This document shows positions 1-12,000 of a stretch of 64,000 bases of DNA, in pieces (position 1 is the first letter of the stretch; each line of letters begins with the position of its first letter). Location of the stretch: contig JAHQIW010000223.1 in NCBI GenBank assembly GCA_019055375.1, positions 248,001 to 312,000 on the forward strand, in the 5' to 3' direction. The stretch is from Parelaphostrongylus tenuis (lineage: Eukaryota; Nematoda; Chromadorea; Rhabditida; Metastrongylidae). The notes beneath the pieces were generated by a model that saw only the letters and a program-made list of their open reading frames with translations, was not told the DNA's origin and did no database searches. The position numbers were made by a program, and so were the translations under genes.

Positions 1-2150
1 TATGAGTTTCCATGTAAGAGACGTGCAGCAGACAGGAGTTCGACAAAGCCGTTGCCGTTCGTCTTTGGTCTTCCTCCCGAGTTTGTATTCTGTATTCATT
101 TTCGCTGCTCGATCTTAATAATACAGCATTGAAGTCATCAACAACAAATTTGTAAGAAGACTTTTCGCTGTGAGTGATTTTCTCTAACTTGATGTAGGAC
201 ACGTTTGTTTGGCTCTCATTTGTTGTAGAAGTTGATGAGCAGCAGTTGATCAGACTGACCTTCTAACGAGAAAGCTGGAGGCGAAGGTAGCCAGGTGCGC
301 TACGAGAGTGAGCAACGGTCTATGCAAAAAGTGAAGCGCCCATTGATCTTCTAGACACCGAGTGCGACGAAACGAATCAAATGGAAGAAGTGGTGGATTA
401 CCTCTACACAGTTGGTTTTGAGAACGAATCGCGTGGAGAAATAATAAACTTTCGCTGCAATAAACACTTCATGCACTTCAATTCTGTGGCAGAAAATATG
501 GAACTTTCTTGAAAGCTTCTGATTAAATCACGGCTTGGGAAATCTGATTCGATGTGAAAATAAACTAAGCAATTTTCGATTTTTCCTCCATACGAAAATG
601 AGTAATATGCGAACTGAGTTACGGTTCTGGCAATTGGTTGCGTCAACTAAGCGTGATTTAATTACTTCAAAGACCTGCTATCAAACTAATAATATAATGA
701 CATTTTTCCATAAATCATGACTTTTCTCTGTAAGCCTAACACGAGATTATCATACAAATTTATTCTAACGGGTAATGTTTCGGGCAGTTTGCTTTCTTCA
801 GAGCCTTTAAAGACGGGGTTGCTCACAACTCAGTCAACCAAACACCGCGATTATTTCAACAGAAAGGATTGTCAGACTTGTATTTTGGTCTCACAAAGCG
901 TAAATCAATGTTCCAACATACTCACTGTTTTTTATGTGTATTTCACCAATTCCTCCACGTGGATATCAATTGCGCAGAGATCACATGGGCTGCTTAGGCA
1001 CGTTCTTTTTGAAGTAAAACTCTTGACGCTGTGTCAAATGTCATGGGCGATAACGAAGAGTTCCACTCTGAGGTTCATGTTTGGGTTTCTGAAGTTCATC
1101 CAAAGTGTTTCCAGTGTTCCTTACGAAGAATGTGATGCGTTCCTGTGCGAGGATGGTTGCAGAATTTTCTCAATTATATGCCTGTCTCTTGTACAAGCCT
1201 AGTGAAATACTGGAATTCACATTGAGCTCGCCCTCTAGGAGCTAAATTATGCGAAGACAGAGTGGCATTCTCAGCTCAGCAATATATATGCGCAGAGCGC
1301 TTTCATAAGAGATGGAGAAACTCTTTTCATACTCATGCAATTATCTCCCTCAGTGATAATGCGTAATATGCACTCTTACACTATACGGTAGGCCACCCTG
1401 TGCTATTCCAAAAGAACACTTAGGAGTCAGGCGTAAACTCAAACCTGGCACCTGACTAGATTCGCAGAGAACACGAACACGTAAAAGAGAAATTTTTAAA
1501 ACGGAAGTCACCATTTTTGACAGAAACCTTACATCTCACCCACATAACATGCATATTTCGTCCCTTTACACCGGACACGTGATCCAAGAGTACGTGGAAA
1601 ATTATCATATTAGAAAAACATTTGAAAATCAACATTGAACACTTTCATCATTTGGTTCATATGGTTTTGTTGATGGTCCAATGACTTGAAAAACACTTGC
1701 TCGCCTATGTAAATCACTCTTATATTCCCTGCTGCGTTGCAAAGTAACATTAGAGAAAATACAGCGTTGAAGTTGGTAAAATTTGAGCTGTCGAATGATT
1801 ACTTATAGTCTATAGAAAGAGGTCTGCACTTCGAGGAATGTACGCGTGTGAAGCACAATTTAATTTTGAATTTTTCAGCGCGTTTTAAAAGGGCCTTTTC
1901 AAAAGATCGGTTATGTGCAGTGCTAGCTCGAGAGTTAAGCTTTCGAATAACTACTAAAACTCCTTATGGAATCATTTTTTACAGCGCATTTCTTTACAAA
2001 AGAGATTTCAGATTGAAGAACCTGAAAATATTCGAGAAGTGATAAAATGAAAAGAAGTATCCTTTGGATGTTGAACAGATTTCTGAAAATATATACCATT
2101 ATTCATCAAAAAACTGTGAATATTGTTCACCTCCAAACTTTGTGCTATAG

Positions 2151-2201
2151 TTTTATATCCAAACGTCATTCATTTGTACGGCAAATTTTGTGGTGGTAAT
2201 G
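2151..2201 (+). pseudogene. SRT exon-8 relic (copy Z)
   Basis: A short stretch matches the start of exon 8 (TM6) of the SRT gene at 19611. It is preceded by the same acceptor context (GTGCTATAG) and reads FYIQTSFICTANFVVVM, against FFIQTSLICVTNFVAAM in copy A. It ends early at a GTAAG. The similarity extends about 150 bp upstream and several hundred bp downstream to the region around copy A exon 8/9 (19440-20480). This is therefore a decayed extra tandem copy and not chance. The rest of exon 8 and exon 9 are not recognisable. Confidence 0.6.
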
Positions 2202-3184
2202 GTAAGACAAAGGACCTTTAACAAGAACCATGTCGACGAGTATGCCACGCTTTGAGGACTGAACAGTTGAGATGAAGTTCTCTATTCGTCTGCTTACTCT
2301 GCTGTGCTACTGAAAATCAATGTATCCTTTCAAAAAGTAACATGACATTGACAAGAGCAGTTGATTCGGGCAATACATCAACACCCTCGTCTTCTTCAAA
2401 CCGCAATAATCCAAGGGGATCGTGCCAGCCATCCTTTTCCTTAGAGGATCTCCGTGAGAGCTCAGGGTCAGATCCTGAAAGCAACATTAACATCACTTTC
2501 ATAGTAGCCTGTCAGCGATAAAATACTTATTGATTACCTCCTTCTAAATCCCACATAAAGTCGTTGAAACATGTATTTGAATGAGTGCATTATTGATCCA
2601 TGGCATCGACTGTTTTTTAGACCTCGCAATAAACATTCAGTAAAATTTCTGAAGAATGTTTGAAGCCTTATCCGAGGTTGGTTCGCCAGAGCCATATACA
2701 CGTTTTTCGGAGGCCTCTCCCCCTCGTCAGTGGCCTCACACCCCTCATGAAGCCCTGCACTGTAGCAAGGAGGGAGGCGAATGTGGTGAAGGCACAACGT
2801 ACAATGACACTGTGCCGTCACCACCCTTCAGCTGATGGATCGCGGCTGATAGACATAAAATCAGTCCATGGCATGAGTTCATTATGTCCGTTGTTATGCC
2901 ACGCGCACATCAATTGATGCTATTCTACAAAATCCTGGTTTTCTACCTTGGGCCACCATAGCGGTTTAACAAAACAGTTTCTTGTCAATCAATAAACCTT
3001 ATCAATCTTGTCATAGTAAAAATAAACGAGTGCATTTATCACATCAAATTCAGTGTCATACAATTCTGGACTAATATGTAGATACCGTAACGATTGCGAA
3101 CTTCCTCTACTTTGAATCGAACTGAAAACCATTGTTTTTTTTTCGACACTAAATTCCAAGTACTTTGCCCTACGAGCCATCAGT

Positions 3185-3630
3185 ACATTACACCAAGTGC
3201 ACTAGTTCTTGCTAATCTCTATATGTCCAAAGTGGAGACGCCAGTCACTGATTTTCGGCGACTGCTTTGCTGTAGTTATATAGATGATTGCAGTGTTATC
3301 TGCACCACACAAGAGGTAATGGACAGACGTTTAGTGTTGCTGCATAGTCCGTCAGAGTACATCGGATTTGCCCGTGAGATTTCGAAAGAAAACTGGGACC
3401 CATTTCATGCCGTCCAAGATAGACTAATCGAGAATGGCTACATCACATTTCCTACTGAAAGGCATGTAAGAAAATCCCAGGTTCAATACCTCTTCTCTGA
3501 CCTCTCACATACAAAAAAAAAACTCCTATGAAGAACACACTTCGAAAGTTGCCAATGTGTGTCCTGGAAGAAAGTAGAAAGTGGAATTTACTGAATTGGC
3601 TCGGTGATTAGCCAGTTCTACTGTAAGTTC
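3185..3630 (+). pseudogene. Penelope-like element RT relic
   Basis: The translation contains YMSKVETPVTDFRRLL, then SYIDDC (the RT catalytic motif C, YIDD), and continues to LIENGYITF. It is collinear with residues about 246-380 of the near-intact PLE protein at 47677-49638. The copy carries a stop after the HTKKKLL stretch and frameshifts beyond about 3530. Both ends are missing, so it is a dead fragment of the same element family. Confidence 0.8.
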
Positions 3631-6039
3631 CATTCAAATGTAATCATGGGATAAGTGTCGAGAAAATAAAACGCCCTAAGTGAAAATCAAGCCTAATATT
3701 TGGTCCACTTTTGCTCACTTTCTCTTCAAATAAATTGATTGCAGCTATCAACAGCTGCTTCAAATGAGCAGACCTAAGCAATCTAGTAACTATCATTGAA
3801 AACCACCGGTTACTCTGATGCGCTAGCTGGCTCACATTCCCTTATAGGACAATTGATGTGCATCACAGGAGTGCTTAACCTGGCTTTAATAGTAAAGATG
3901 GTGATTGCGTAAGTACGATGACAGTTTTCCCAATATTTTGTAAAGCTTGCATCCACAAAAATATCGGCACAACATTGAACTACTCCGTGTCCGCATAAAA
4001 AGAACGCCTAATAGGCAAATTGAAAGATAACTCAGATGTCCCACTAAACACGTATTGGATACTGATACATAGCGTGGGTGACTTGGTAAAAAATTAGTGC
4101 CTTCGCACAGAAACTTAGAACATCATTTTCAAAATTCTCGAGCTATTTCAAAATTGTGAGTATCCTATAGAAGCTGATTAATATGCTAATAATTGGCCGA
4201 TAATGGCAGTTGGTGTAATGTTGGTATTTGCTGTTTCACACTTGAAGGGGTTTTAAAAAGTAACAGTAGTTATGTCATGAACACCTTGACGAGCATTTTC
4301 TGCTTCAAAGTTTGTTGCAAATGACATCTCACTTGATGTTTATTCAATGGAAAGGTCGGGTATTGTACATTCTTCGATCAAGTGCAGTACAGCGCAGCGA
4401 ACCGCCATTGCGTCGTCGCAACTAGACTGGATTCCACACCAACTTTGGTGGAAGGGCTTATCCTTTCAGGGATCTCCACATTAGTGCAGAGATATTTGCA
4501 CTGCCTTTAGGTACCATGATAGACGGCGTAAGCCTCCACCATTTAATAGCCTAAATCAAAAGAATGTGAATGACGTATTTCATTTTCGAATCGGCTTCCT
4601 TATAGCCATGTAACATTAAAAATGAAATTGCGCTTCTTATTCAAATATTTTTCGCCGAACAGAGCTCTTCCTCTGGGCTTAGCATTCGAGAGCTCGGATT
4701 TCGTCGATTCCAGTACTATGTCTGGCTTTTGAAATGGATTTTTTAATGCATTGTAGGAGCCAAAAGAATATTATGTTTGCGAAGCTCAACGTCAACGCCA
4801 AACCAACGTGCTTTGTTGCCAGTGGATATTGATTTTGCAACAAAGTCAGCGTGGTTTTCCCAGTGTCATTGCGAAATCAGATCTTTTTATTGTTACAGCG
4901 ACCAAGAAGTCTCTTTGAAAAGTTAAATACATCAGTGGAATCGGCGAGCTGTGATTTATCGACTAGTTATTGAAAATCTAAACAAATAGCTTTGCTTAGG
5001 AAATGTTCCAATGAGGAACATTATCTTATTTTGCTATCATAACCAAAAATAAAGCCATTTTGAAAACGAAATGCATCATTCGAAATCTTTTGATTCCAGC
5101 TATTGTATGACTACTCAAGCTTTGAAAATAACCAGGAAATACATTTCTTTCAAGGGGTCGAAGGGTACGAATAACGGAAAAGATTTTTTTATCAACTTTG
5201 TGTCAACTCAATGATCTCAGAAAATTTTACGATTCTACGATTGTCTCACTGAAAGTTCACTACGATTTTATGAGGAGACCATATATGACGTGTTTCAGAA
5301 ACCTAAAATCAGGTTCAAATAGTTGTACAAAGCTAACTCCAAAATAGAATCTATTGCATTGATCACTTACATGCCGAGCTATTCATATAAGTTTCTTGGA
5401 AATGTCACTTGTTCCTTGACTCACCTCAACTACGTTTTCTTTGACTACGAAACGAGTTCTATTCTATAGGCATTTGTCGCCGCTCATTGGAATTCGACCA
5501 TTTGTGAAATCGGAAAGAGTTAACAAAGTTTGAAGACCATGAATAGATAGAGTATGAGTAGAGATGAAGTAGTAATTGATTGTTATGTTCATATCATACA
5601 CGTGAAACTTATTCAATGAACATAAAGTATTTTCGAAGAAAAATCCTAAAAAAAAGAGAATATATCAGAGCCATTCAAACTATTTATGTTACTTCGAGTC
5701 AACAACGCATTGATAACTTTTTGTTTCCGCTTGATGGCTCTTTGATAATTTCGTTATTTAGTTCGGAAGCGGAATGACAGCTCTGCGATAACACTGATGA
5801 GGCGATGCATTCAAACACAGTGTCGGGTCAGACTAAATATTCTGTATCTTTGTGAGTATGACTGACTTTGATTTTACATCATGGTGTGAAAGAGTTGACA
5901 ATGTGGTGAAAGGTATAGACGAATTATAGATGAGAAGTGGGGTAGAGTGGATTTTAGAGAAACTGCGCTCAGCGTAAATTGTTCATGCAGGTCAAACAAT
6001 CAATCCGATCTAGTCACTGTTCAGCTGTTCGGGAATATC

Positions 6040-6109
6040 TTACCGAAAGTAAATGCAACATCCTATCTTTGCAGATTACCGAAAGTAAATGCAACATCCT
6101 ATCTTTGCA
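6040..6109. repeat. 36-bp tandem duplication
   Basis: The unit TTACCGAAAGTAAATGCAAC continues with ATCCTATCTTTGCAGA. It occurs twice head to tail with a 36-bp period and almost no divergence, so the duplication is recent compared with the surrounding decayed sequence. No gene is recognised around it. Confidence 0.9.
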
Positions 6110-6530
6110 AAGATTACCTAGCTTTTATTATGATAGTAGATCTATGCCTAATATCTTGATTTTAGTTCGCACATTCAATTAAATTGAACATTTTAATGCA
6201 GAAAGAACGTGAACTTTCGGTCGTTTTAGGTGATATGGAAGGAAATTTACCTTTTCCTAGACTTTCAGGAGCAAAGAACCATAATTACAAGAAAAGGGAG
6301 AATATCACTCCAATTGCAAAGAAAAGTTGTTGAGCAAGAAGGACAAGAACCAATGACCACTCCCATTACAGTGCTGTGTTAATTACATGATGAATAGCTG
6401 GAACACTCAGGTTCTTCAGCTATAGCTTGCCTTCTTTGATTGTAAAATGACATTTTAGTCACCACCAGCTTGATAACGTTGCCTTTGGGTCACTTTACTA
6501 AGGCCAAAGTATAGAACATCTTTTCGAAAG

Positions 6531-6646
6531 TGTGCGATATGGCAGCGCATTCAATTAATTCGTTGTTAACAGGCTATTTTTGTTTGATGACGCTAATTAC
6601 TGCTTGTGTCCAAAGATAATGCTTACATCTTTCGTCGTAGATGATG
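6531..6646 (+). pseudogene. SRT exon-4 relic (copy Y)
   Basis: This aligns along its whole length with SRT exon 4 of copies A (13089-13208) and B (41917-42036). It keeps the DNA equivalents of YDMA, the LLTGYF stretch and the exon end before GATGATG. It is 116 nt instead of 120, has lost the frame, and its donor position reads GAAG instead of GTAGG or GCAAG. It is a remnant of a further SRT copy upstream of copy A. No other exon of this copy was found. Confidence 0.6.
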
Positions 6647-6649
6647 GAA

Positions 6650-8690
6650 GACTTTCGTTCACTATTTTTACAAACAATATTTCATGAATGTGAGAGTGGA
6701 AGAGATAATAACTCTGGCAATTCTAGTCCAACATAAGAAGACCTGCTATGTCGGTAGCAAAATCTTTGTTGAATGGACAGTAATGACATATAGATTATAG
6801 TAGCATACATAATATTGATTTCTACAGAGCGAAAAAGAAATGACTTTTCTATTAGGTTGGAAACTGAGTTTCGTCGTATTTTCTTTTTGTTATTCCTATT
6901 CATTTACAATAAATAAATCCCTTGGTCTTCTTTATCGTGTCTGATGGCATTCAAAAGTTTATGATTTCGAGATTCCGAAAATGTGAACCATTTTATTTTT
7001 TGTAACTGCAGAATGTTCTTTTACTTTGAAGTGAACACTTTAAAACTTAAATCGTTAACGTCTCTTGAACTACCCACTTGGATCATTTCTGCCATCAAAG
7101 AAAAGTAAATCTGTATAAGGTACTTAACCACAAGGCGGTTGATGTACGAAAATAGCAAAGATGGTTCAAAAAGTTTTGTGAAGGCGACCACAACACGTTG
7201 AAATCGGCAGCAACAGAAGGGGCGCCGAGACAGGGCTCGTCCATATATTGCACGTCTGCCATTGAAAAAGATTGAAAAATTAGGGTAGCTAACGTTTGGT
7301 TGATCCATGAAATAGGTCAAATGCTGTCAAAGTGTGTGTCATATTTTGAGACCTCTGCAACATTAGCAGGTAAACGCTTTGCCAAAGTCGATGATGTGAT
7401 AAAGCACCTATAATCATTCTGTAGTGAGAAATATTGTATAGTTACAAGGAATAAAATGGCTTAAATATTGGAAATCGCGACGTCACACGAGCTTTCTTGT
7501 GACCTTAAACATGACAAAGACCAAGAGATAATTTTATTGTAAATAAATAGAAATAACAATAGAAAATACGGCAGACTCGGTTTGCAATCTTATAGAATCC
7601 CGCCATCTTCACATTCCATAAGTCCTCCTGCTAATCAGGAAAAATCTTATCTTTTTCCAGAAAACCGCTACTTCCGCAACGTTCATACATTAGACTAACC
7701 TAATGGAACAGAAAGACTGTAACCACGCAAACAGTGTGTTTTCAATGTTTGGCGATTGTCAGATGGTATTAGCCATAAAGGTAAAAGCAAGAGAATTGGA
7801 AAGACTCATTGTCGGAGTAATCACTCAGTCACTTACTTGCTTGAATACTTGAGAGATCCGTTTTCACAAATTGTGTGAGCCCCAGTTAGATGAGCATGGC
7901 AGCTGACGCGAGTTCATGTCGTGATCTGTAAAACATCGGCAGTTGGTTAATTCCGTTCCCGAACACTTCCGCATGACACGTAATAGGTCGGGCACGGGGT
8001 TGGGTGTATTCACATAGAGTCCAGTTCGTTTCGTTTAACTGTCTTCCGAACTTCTTAATATACGGCCGGATCATCCGTGTTTCGCTATCGATGTAAATTC
8101 TTATGGATCATGAAGATGAGTTGAATATCAAAGGTCTGAGCTGCGCATGCCTGCTAGATGCTGTAAAAGCCGACTAATTTTCAGAAAAGACATTCGAGCG
8201 TTTTGTCTGCTGCTCGCAGTAGTCTCGACGTGATCGAGGTTTAGCTCTGCCTCTGCTGCGTAGCAGAGCGGAAGGAAGACTGTCGAATCGAAAAAGTTGA
8301 AGCGGAGGCTCCGTTGTTACGTTTGCGGCTCGCGCTGCCCTCTTTCTTCTCTCATGTTTCCCTTCAAGTTAAAGTTATTATTTTATGTTTTCTAATATGA
8401 GAAAGATTTTTGAAATCTCTGTTTATTTTTCTATTTAGGATAACGTGGAAGACACACCTGCGTATTTCTATACAGAAAATGTTCTCAATACTACAGAGAA
8501 TATTCTTTACTAATTCTCAGTATTTTGCAATACGTCTATGCTAGTTGCTGTGCTGCCACGTTCTACTATCTATTGTAAATCCGCTTTCTCATCAAATTGA
8601 TGTGTACATGATCATAAGTACTAAAGATTTCATATTGTAGAACTCAGATTAACCATCAAAGTCGTCTCAGTGTGGATCTACGCATGAGCT
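6650..8690. other. no gene recognised
   Basis: AT-rich sequence between the SRT exon-4 relic and the first exon of SRT copy A. No open frame over about 100 codons, no recognisable domain and no clear repeat was found here. It may contain decayed exons of the upstream SRT copy. Confidence 0.4.
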
Positions 8691-8997
8691 ATGAAGAAGA
8701 TCTCAAGAAAATCGCATTTCGAAGGCTCTTTCCTTCATAGGCATTGGCAGTGGAGCAAGAGTAGTCCAATTTCTAGAAAAGTCAAAGATCATGTTTCTAT
8801 GCCACTACAAACGAAACAATTGGAACCTTCAATTCTCCTTTTTCTTGAAATGGGCGGACACCGTTTTGAGTTTTCTACGAGGGCGTGGCAATTTAATAAT
8901 GGTACTTATGTGCCTATGGTTTCCACCGTTGATAAAACACGAGTTTCCGATTTAGTTCTTGCGTAAATCTTCCATTTAAGGTACACGAAAGTGTTTG

Positions 8998-9059
8998 ATG
9001 ATGGAGTGGATGATAAAAGTCGGCGGTGACGTTGAAAGCATCTCAGGATATGATTGCAA
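8998..9059 (+). CDS. SRT copy A exon 1 (start)
   Basis: Encodes MMEWMIKVGGDVESISGYDC plus two bases. An in-frame TAA lies seven codons upstream of the ATG. The donor is GTGGGA. Homologous first exons lie 5' of copies B (35476) and C (57892) with the same end phase. That conservation is the evidence joining this exon to exon 2, 2.9 kb away. Confidence 0.7.
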
Positions 9060-12000
9060 GTGGGAAGACTTTATTTTTCACAATCTGCTTCTGTAATCGG
9101 AAATTTTCGTCTTGCATTGTTCCTTTGAATATAAATATATGCTCCTATCCGTGATCGCCACCCTATTTAGCCATCTGAGAACACGAGTCTTTTAACTTTA
9201 TCAGAGTTTATATAGTAATCGATAGCTCAAATTCAAAAGAATTTGGCTGGTGTATTTTATTGTTAAGATTCCCTTCTTTTGTGCCGTAACAGTTAACGTG
9301 AAATTTTGTTTTACAGTCAGACACTTCTCACTGGCAGGGCTTTTTTTTTCAAACTTTCCATAACCATCAAAAACAAAGATCTTGAATATTTCAATGATGC
9401 ATTCGGTTTACGAACTCTATTGAACTTTCTTCAACTGATTTTTCAGTGCCCAATATGTGGAGTACTGTGCAAAAACGTTTGCGTCAGCCGGGATTCGAAC
9501 CCAGATCTCACTCTTTCCGGGAGCGTATGCTAACCTTTGCACTACCTTCGCTCGTTTTTGCACAGCACTCTTATTTATTTACCACTGCAAGTGGCAGTCA
9601 AAATAGAAAGAATTTAGACTGATTGTCGATATCCAATGTCTGTCAACACAAGTGGGTTCAATGCCGATAGCGGCTGCCCCGCCAGACCGTCGACTGTTGG
9701 CTGTTGGCAGACAACGCGTTATAGCTCAAATAAGAGTGCTGTGCAAAAACGAGTGTCGGTAGTGCAAAGGTTAGCATACGCTCCCGGAAAGAGAGATCTG
9801 GGTTCGAATCCCGGGTGACGCAAATGTTTTTGCACAGTACTCCACATATTGAGTATAGTATAACATCATACCACTGCAAGTGGCAGTCAAAATAGAAAAA
9901 ATTTAAATTGATGATTTTTCAGTGCGCTGTAGCAAGGGAATTAAGATCACGTATCCCACTATGAGTAATAAACCCGTCAATTGAACTACGCAATGGGTGT
10001 AATGGTACTTGTATAGTTAAATTTATACGTTGAAGACAATTTGTGATCACAAAAAAATGATTTGTCACTAGAGGCTTTTATTAAGGCCTTTTTTCAGTAA
10101 AAAGAACGCTCACGTGTCTTAGAAATCTCCGCTCTCCAATATAGAGGCCGCATCAATGGGGAAACAACACACCTCTAATTCTCATTTCTTATTTTTCGAC
10201 GATATGTAGAAGTGTAATACAAAAACGAATTTTCTTCAATGTGTAACTTTATCAGGAAGTCAGTCTGGTGTGACTTCTAGCACGCAGTATTGTAGTAGGC
10301 AAAAGAAGATTACATTCACCTTCTGCTCGCATTTATGTGTGTTTCCTATAGCGCGTCGCGCAGCAATCTCAAAATCTTCTCGGAAATTTTCGTTACCTAG
10401 CTCGCTTCACCGTTTCGCAGAAGTTTCCAAATTTTTCTTATCACATTTGTAGAGATTACTCTGTTTTATCGCTCCATTAGTACAAGCCTGTTATTTCCAC
10501 TTCATAAGGCCAAAAAAGCCGCTGCGGAGCCTAATGGCCGAGCAAAAATCCACGTCGAATGTGAAACGTATTATAACTCGCTACTACAGAACTTTATGAA
10601 GCTTATGAAATATAAGTAACATATCATTGATGTTCCAAGATTTGAATCATTGGGCAAAATTAAAGTGTGAGAAAAAGAAGAAAGTGCGCATTCAATGTGG
10701 AACGTGATTTTATTCTTGGTACTACGCCAATCTAAGATAAGCTCTTTTGAAAAAATTACTACGACTTTGACTTTTTGAGAGCTAATCTATCGAGTGAATA
10801 CTAAAAGCCCAAGTAAAACTCCGAAAAGTTCTTGTCTTCAGAAGGCAGGAAATGCTTTACGTAACTGAGAAGAACCACAATTTCTGGGCGGCGTAAAAAA
10901 ATCTCAGATTTCCAGTTTTCTAGCGTTCTACTATCTGCAGTCATTGAACAATTAAGATAATTGCATGCCTGAATGATAAAGCATCTCTGTATTCTGCTTA
11001 CGAGAGCCGAAATGTCAATAGTTTCATTGTTTTGCATTCCTCATTGATAGTATAGGTCGGAATTCAGGTTTTGTAGCTACGGCATGAGGATCTGCTGATG
11101 ACTCGAATCCTCAATGACATGCTCAAATCTTTTCATTATTATTTGAACCAATATGTCATGTGGTCTGGTAAGGGCTCTTGTACAGCCCGATACACATATT
11201 TCGCCTTTACAGACTGAAAGGAATAATAATGAAAGGATTTATTGAATTTGAGCGTGGTCTTAATAAAGCTCTCGAAGGAAAGGTATGACATGCTCAAAGT
11301 TGGAGACACACAGCCACTTTTGAGGTCGTGTCTAAATAGATTTGCGAATCAAGCGAAAATTTCTTGTTGAAATCTACGTGCCGGCACTAATCCATTCCAT
11401 TGGATGGTTGATGTTGCGCTGACGATCTAATAAGTCCAGTCGTTTTTCTAGAAATGTAGTTAACACTTTGACTACGACAGCGCCACAGCGCCAGCCGCGT
11501 TCTGCGCAACGGCGAGCAGCCTTTAGTGCCGAGTGGTTAATGATGCCGGCCATCGAAAGATCGCAGAATAGATCTCTACCACAGTGCTTCGCAGCAAGAT
11601 TTTGGTATGGATAAGTATTCAACGTTCTTCTATACGTATTTATTATAGCAAAAAAAACGTTCAGTTTTTTACAATTAACTACTTCATGATACCTAAAAGA
11701 AAATTGATTGATTGGTACAGATGTATACATCGCTTATGTTACGGCATTACGATGTGAGATATGGTGTGTTAGTGATTTGATGCAGACTGAACCAACAGAA
11801 CTGCTATGAAGCTTCGTGGGAGAAGATCGAACCAGCAGCCTTCTTCGCGATGGGCGGCATCGTTGAGCACTCAGCACAATGGACAGCTCGCAGCGGGGCG
11901 ACATGGCTGGGATAGTTTGTTTTTGACATCTGAGGAGCTTTTTTAAATGACAAAAATGTTTAATTTACAGAGACTCAGACAGAAAAGTTGGCTATGTGAA

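Noticed and set aside
717..1202. 161-codon open frame on the plus strand
   Set aside because: No recognisable motif, no splice or promoter context, unusual composition. The reverse strand in the same region looks at least as protein-like in broken pieces. Best treated as chance or transposon debris.
9481..9551. Functional tRNA genes at 9.5, 9.75, 29.5 and 40.2 kb
   Set aside because: A and B boxes and arms are present, but loop position 33 is C, several acceptor or T stems are imperfect, and each is enclosed by inverted repeats. Called mobile tRNA-like units instead.
9306..9879. Open frames with RDSNPDL-type endings on both strands
   Set aside because: They are translations of the tRNA-like B-box region (GGTTCGAATCC and its complement), not genes.
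11374..11730. 118-codon open frame on the minus strand, and a tRNA(Ser)-like word GCCGAGTGGTTAATGATGCC near 11530
   Set aside because: No domain is visible and no B box or cloverleaf partner follows the tRNA-like word; probably old SINE remains.
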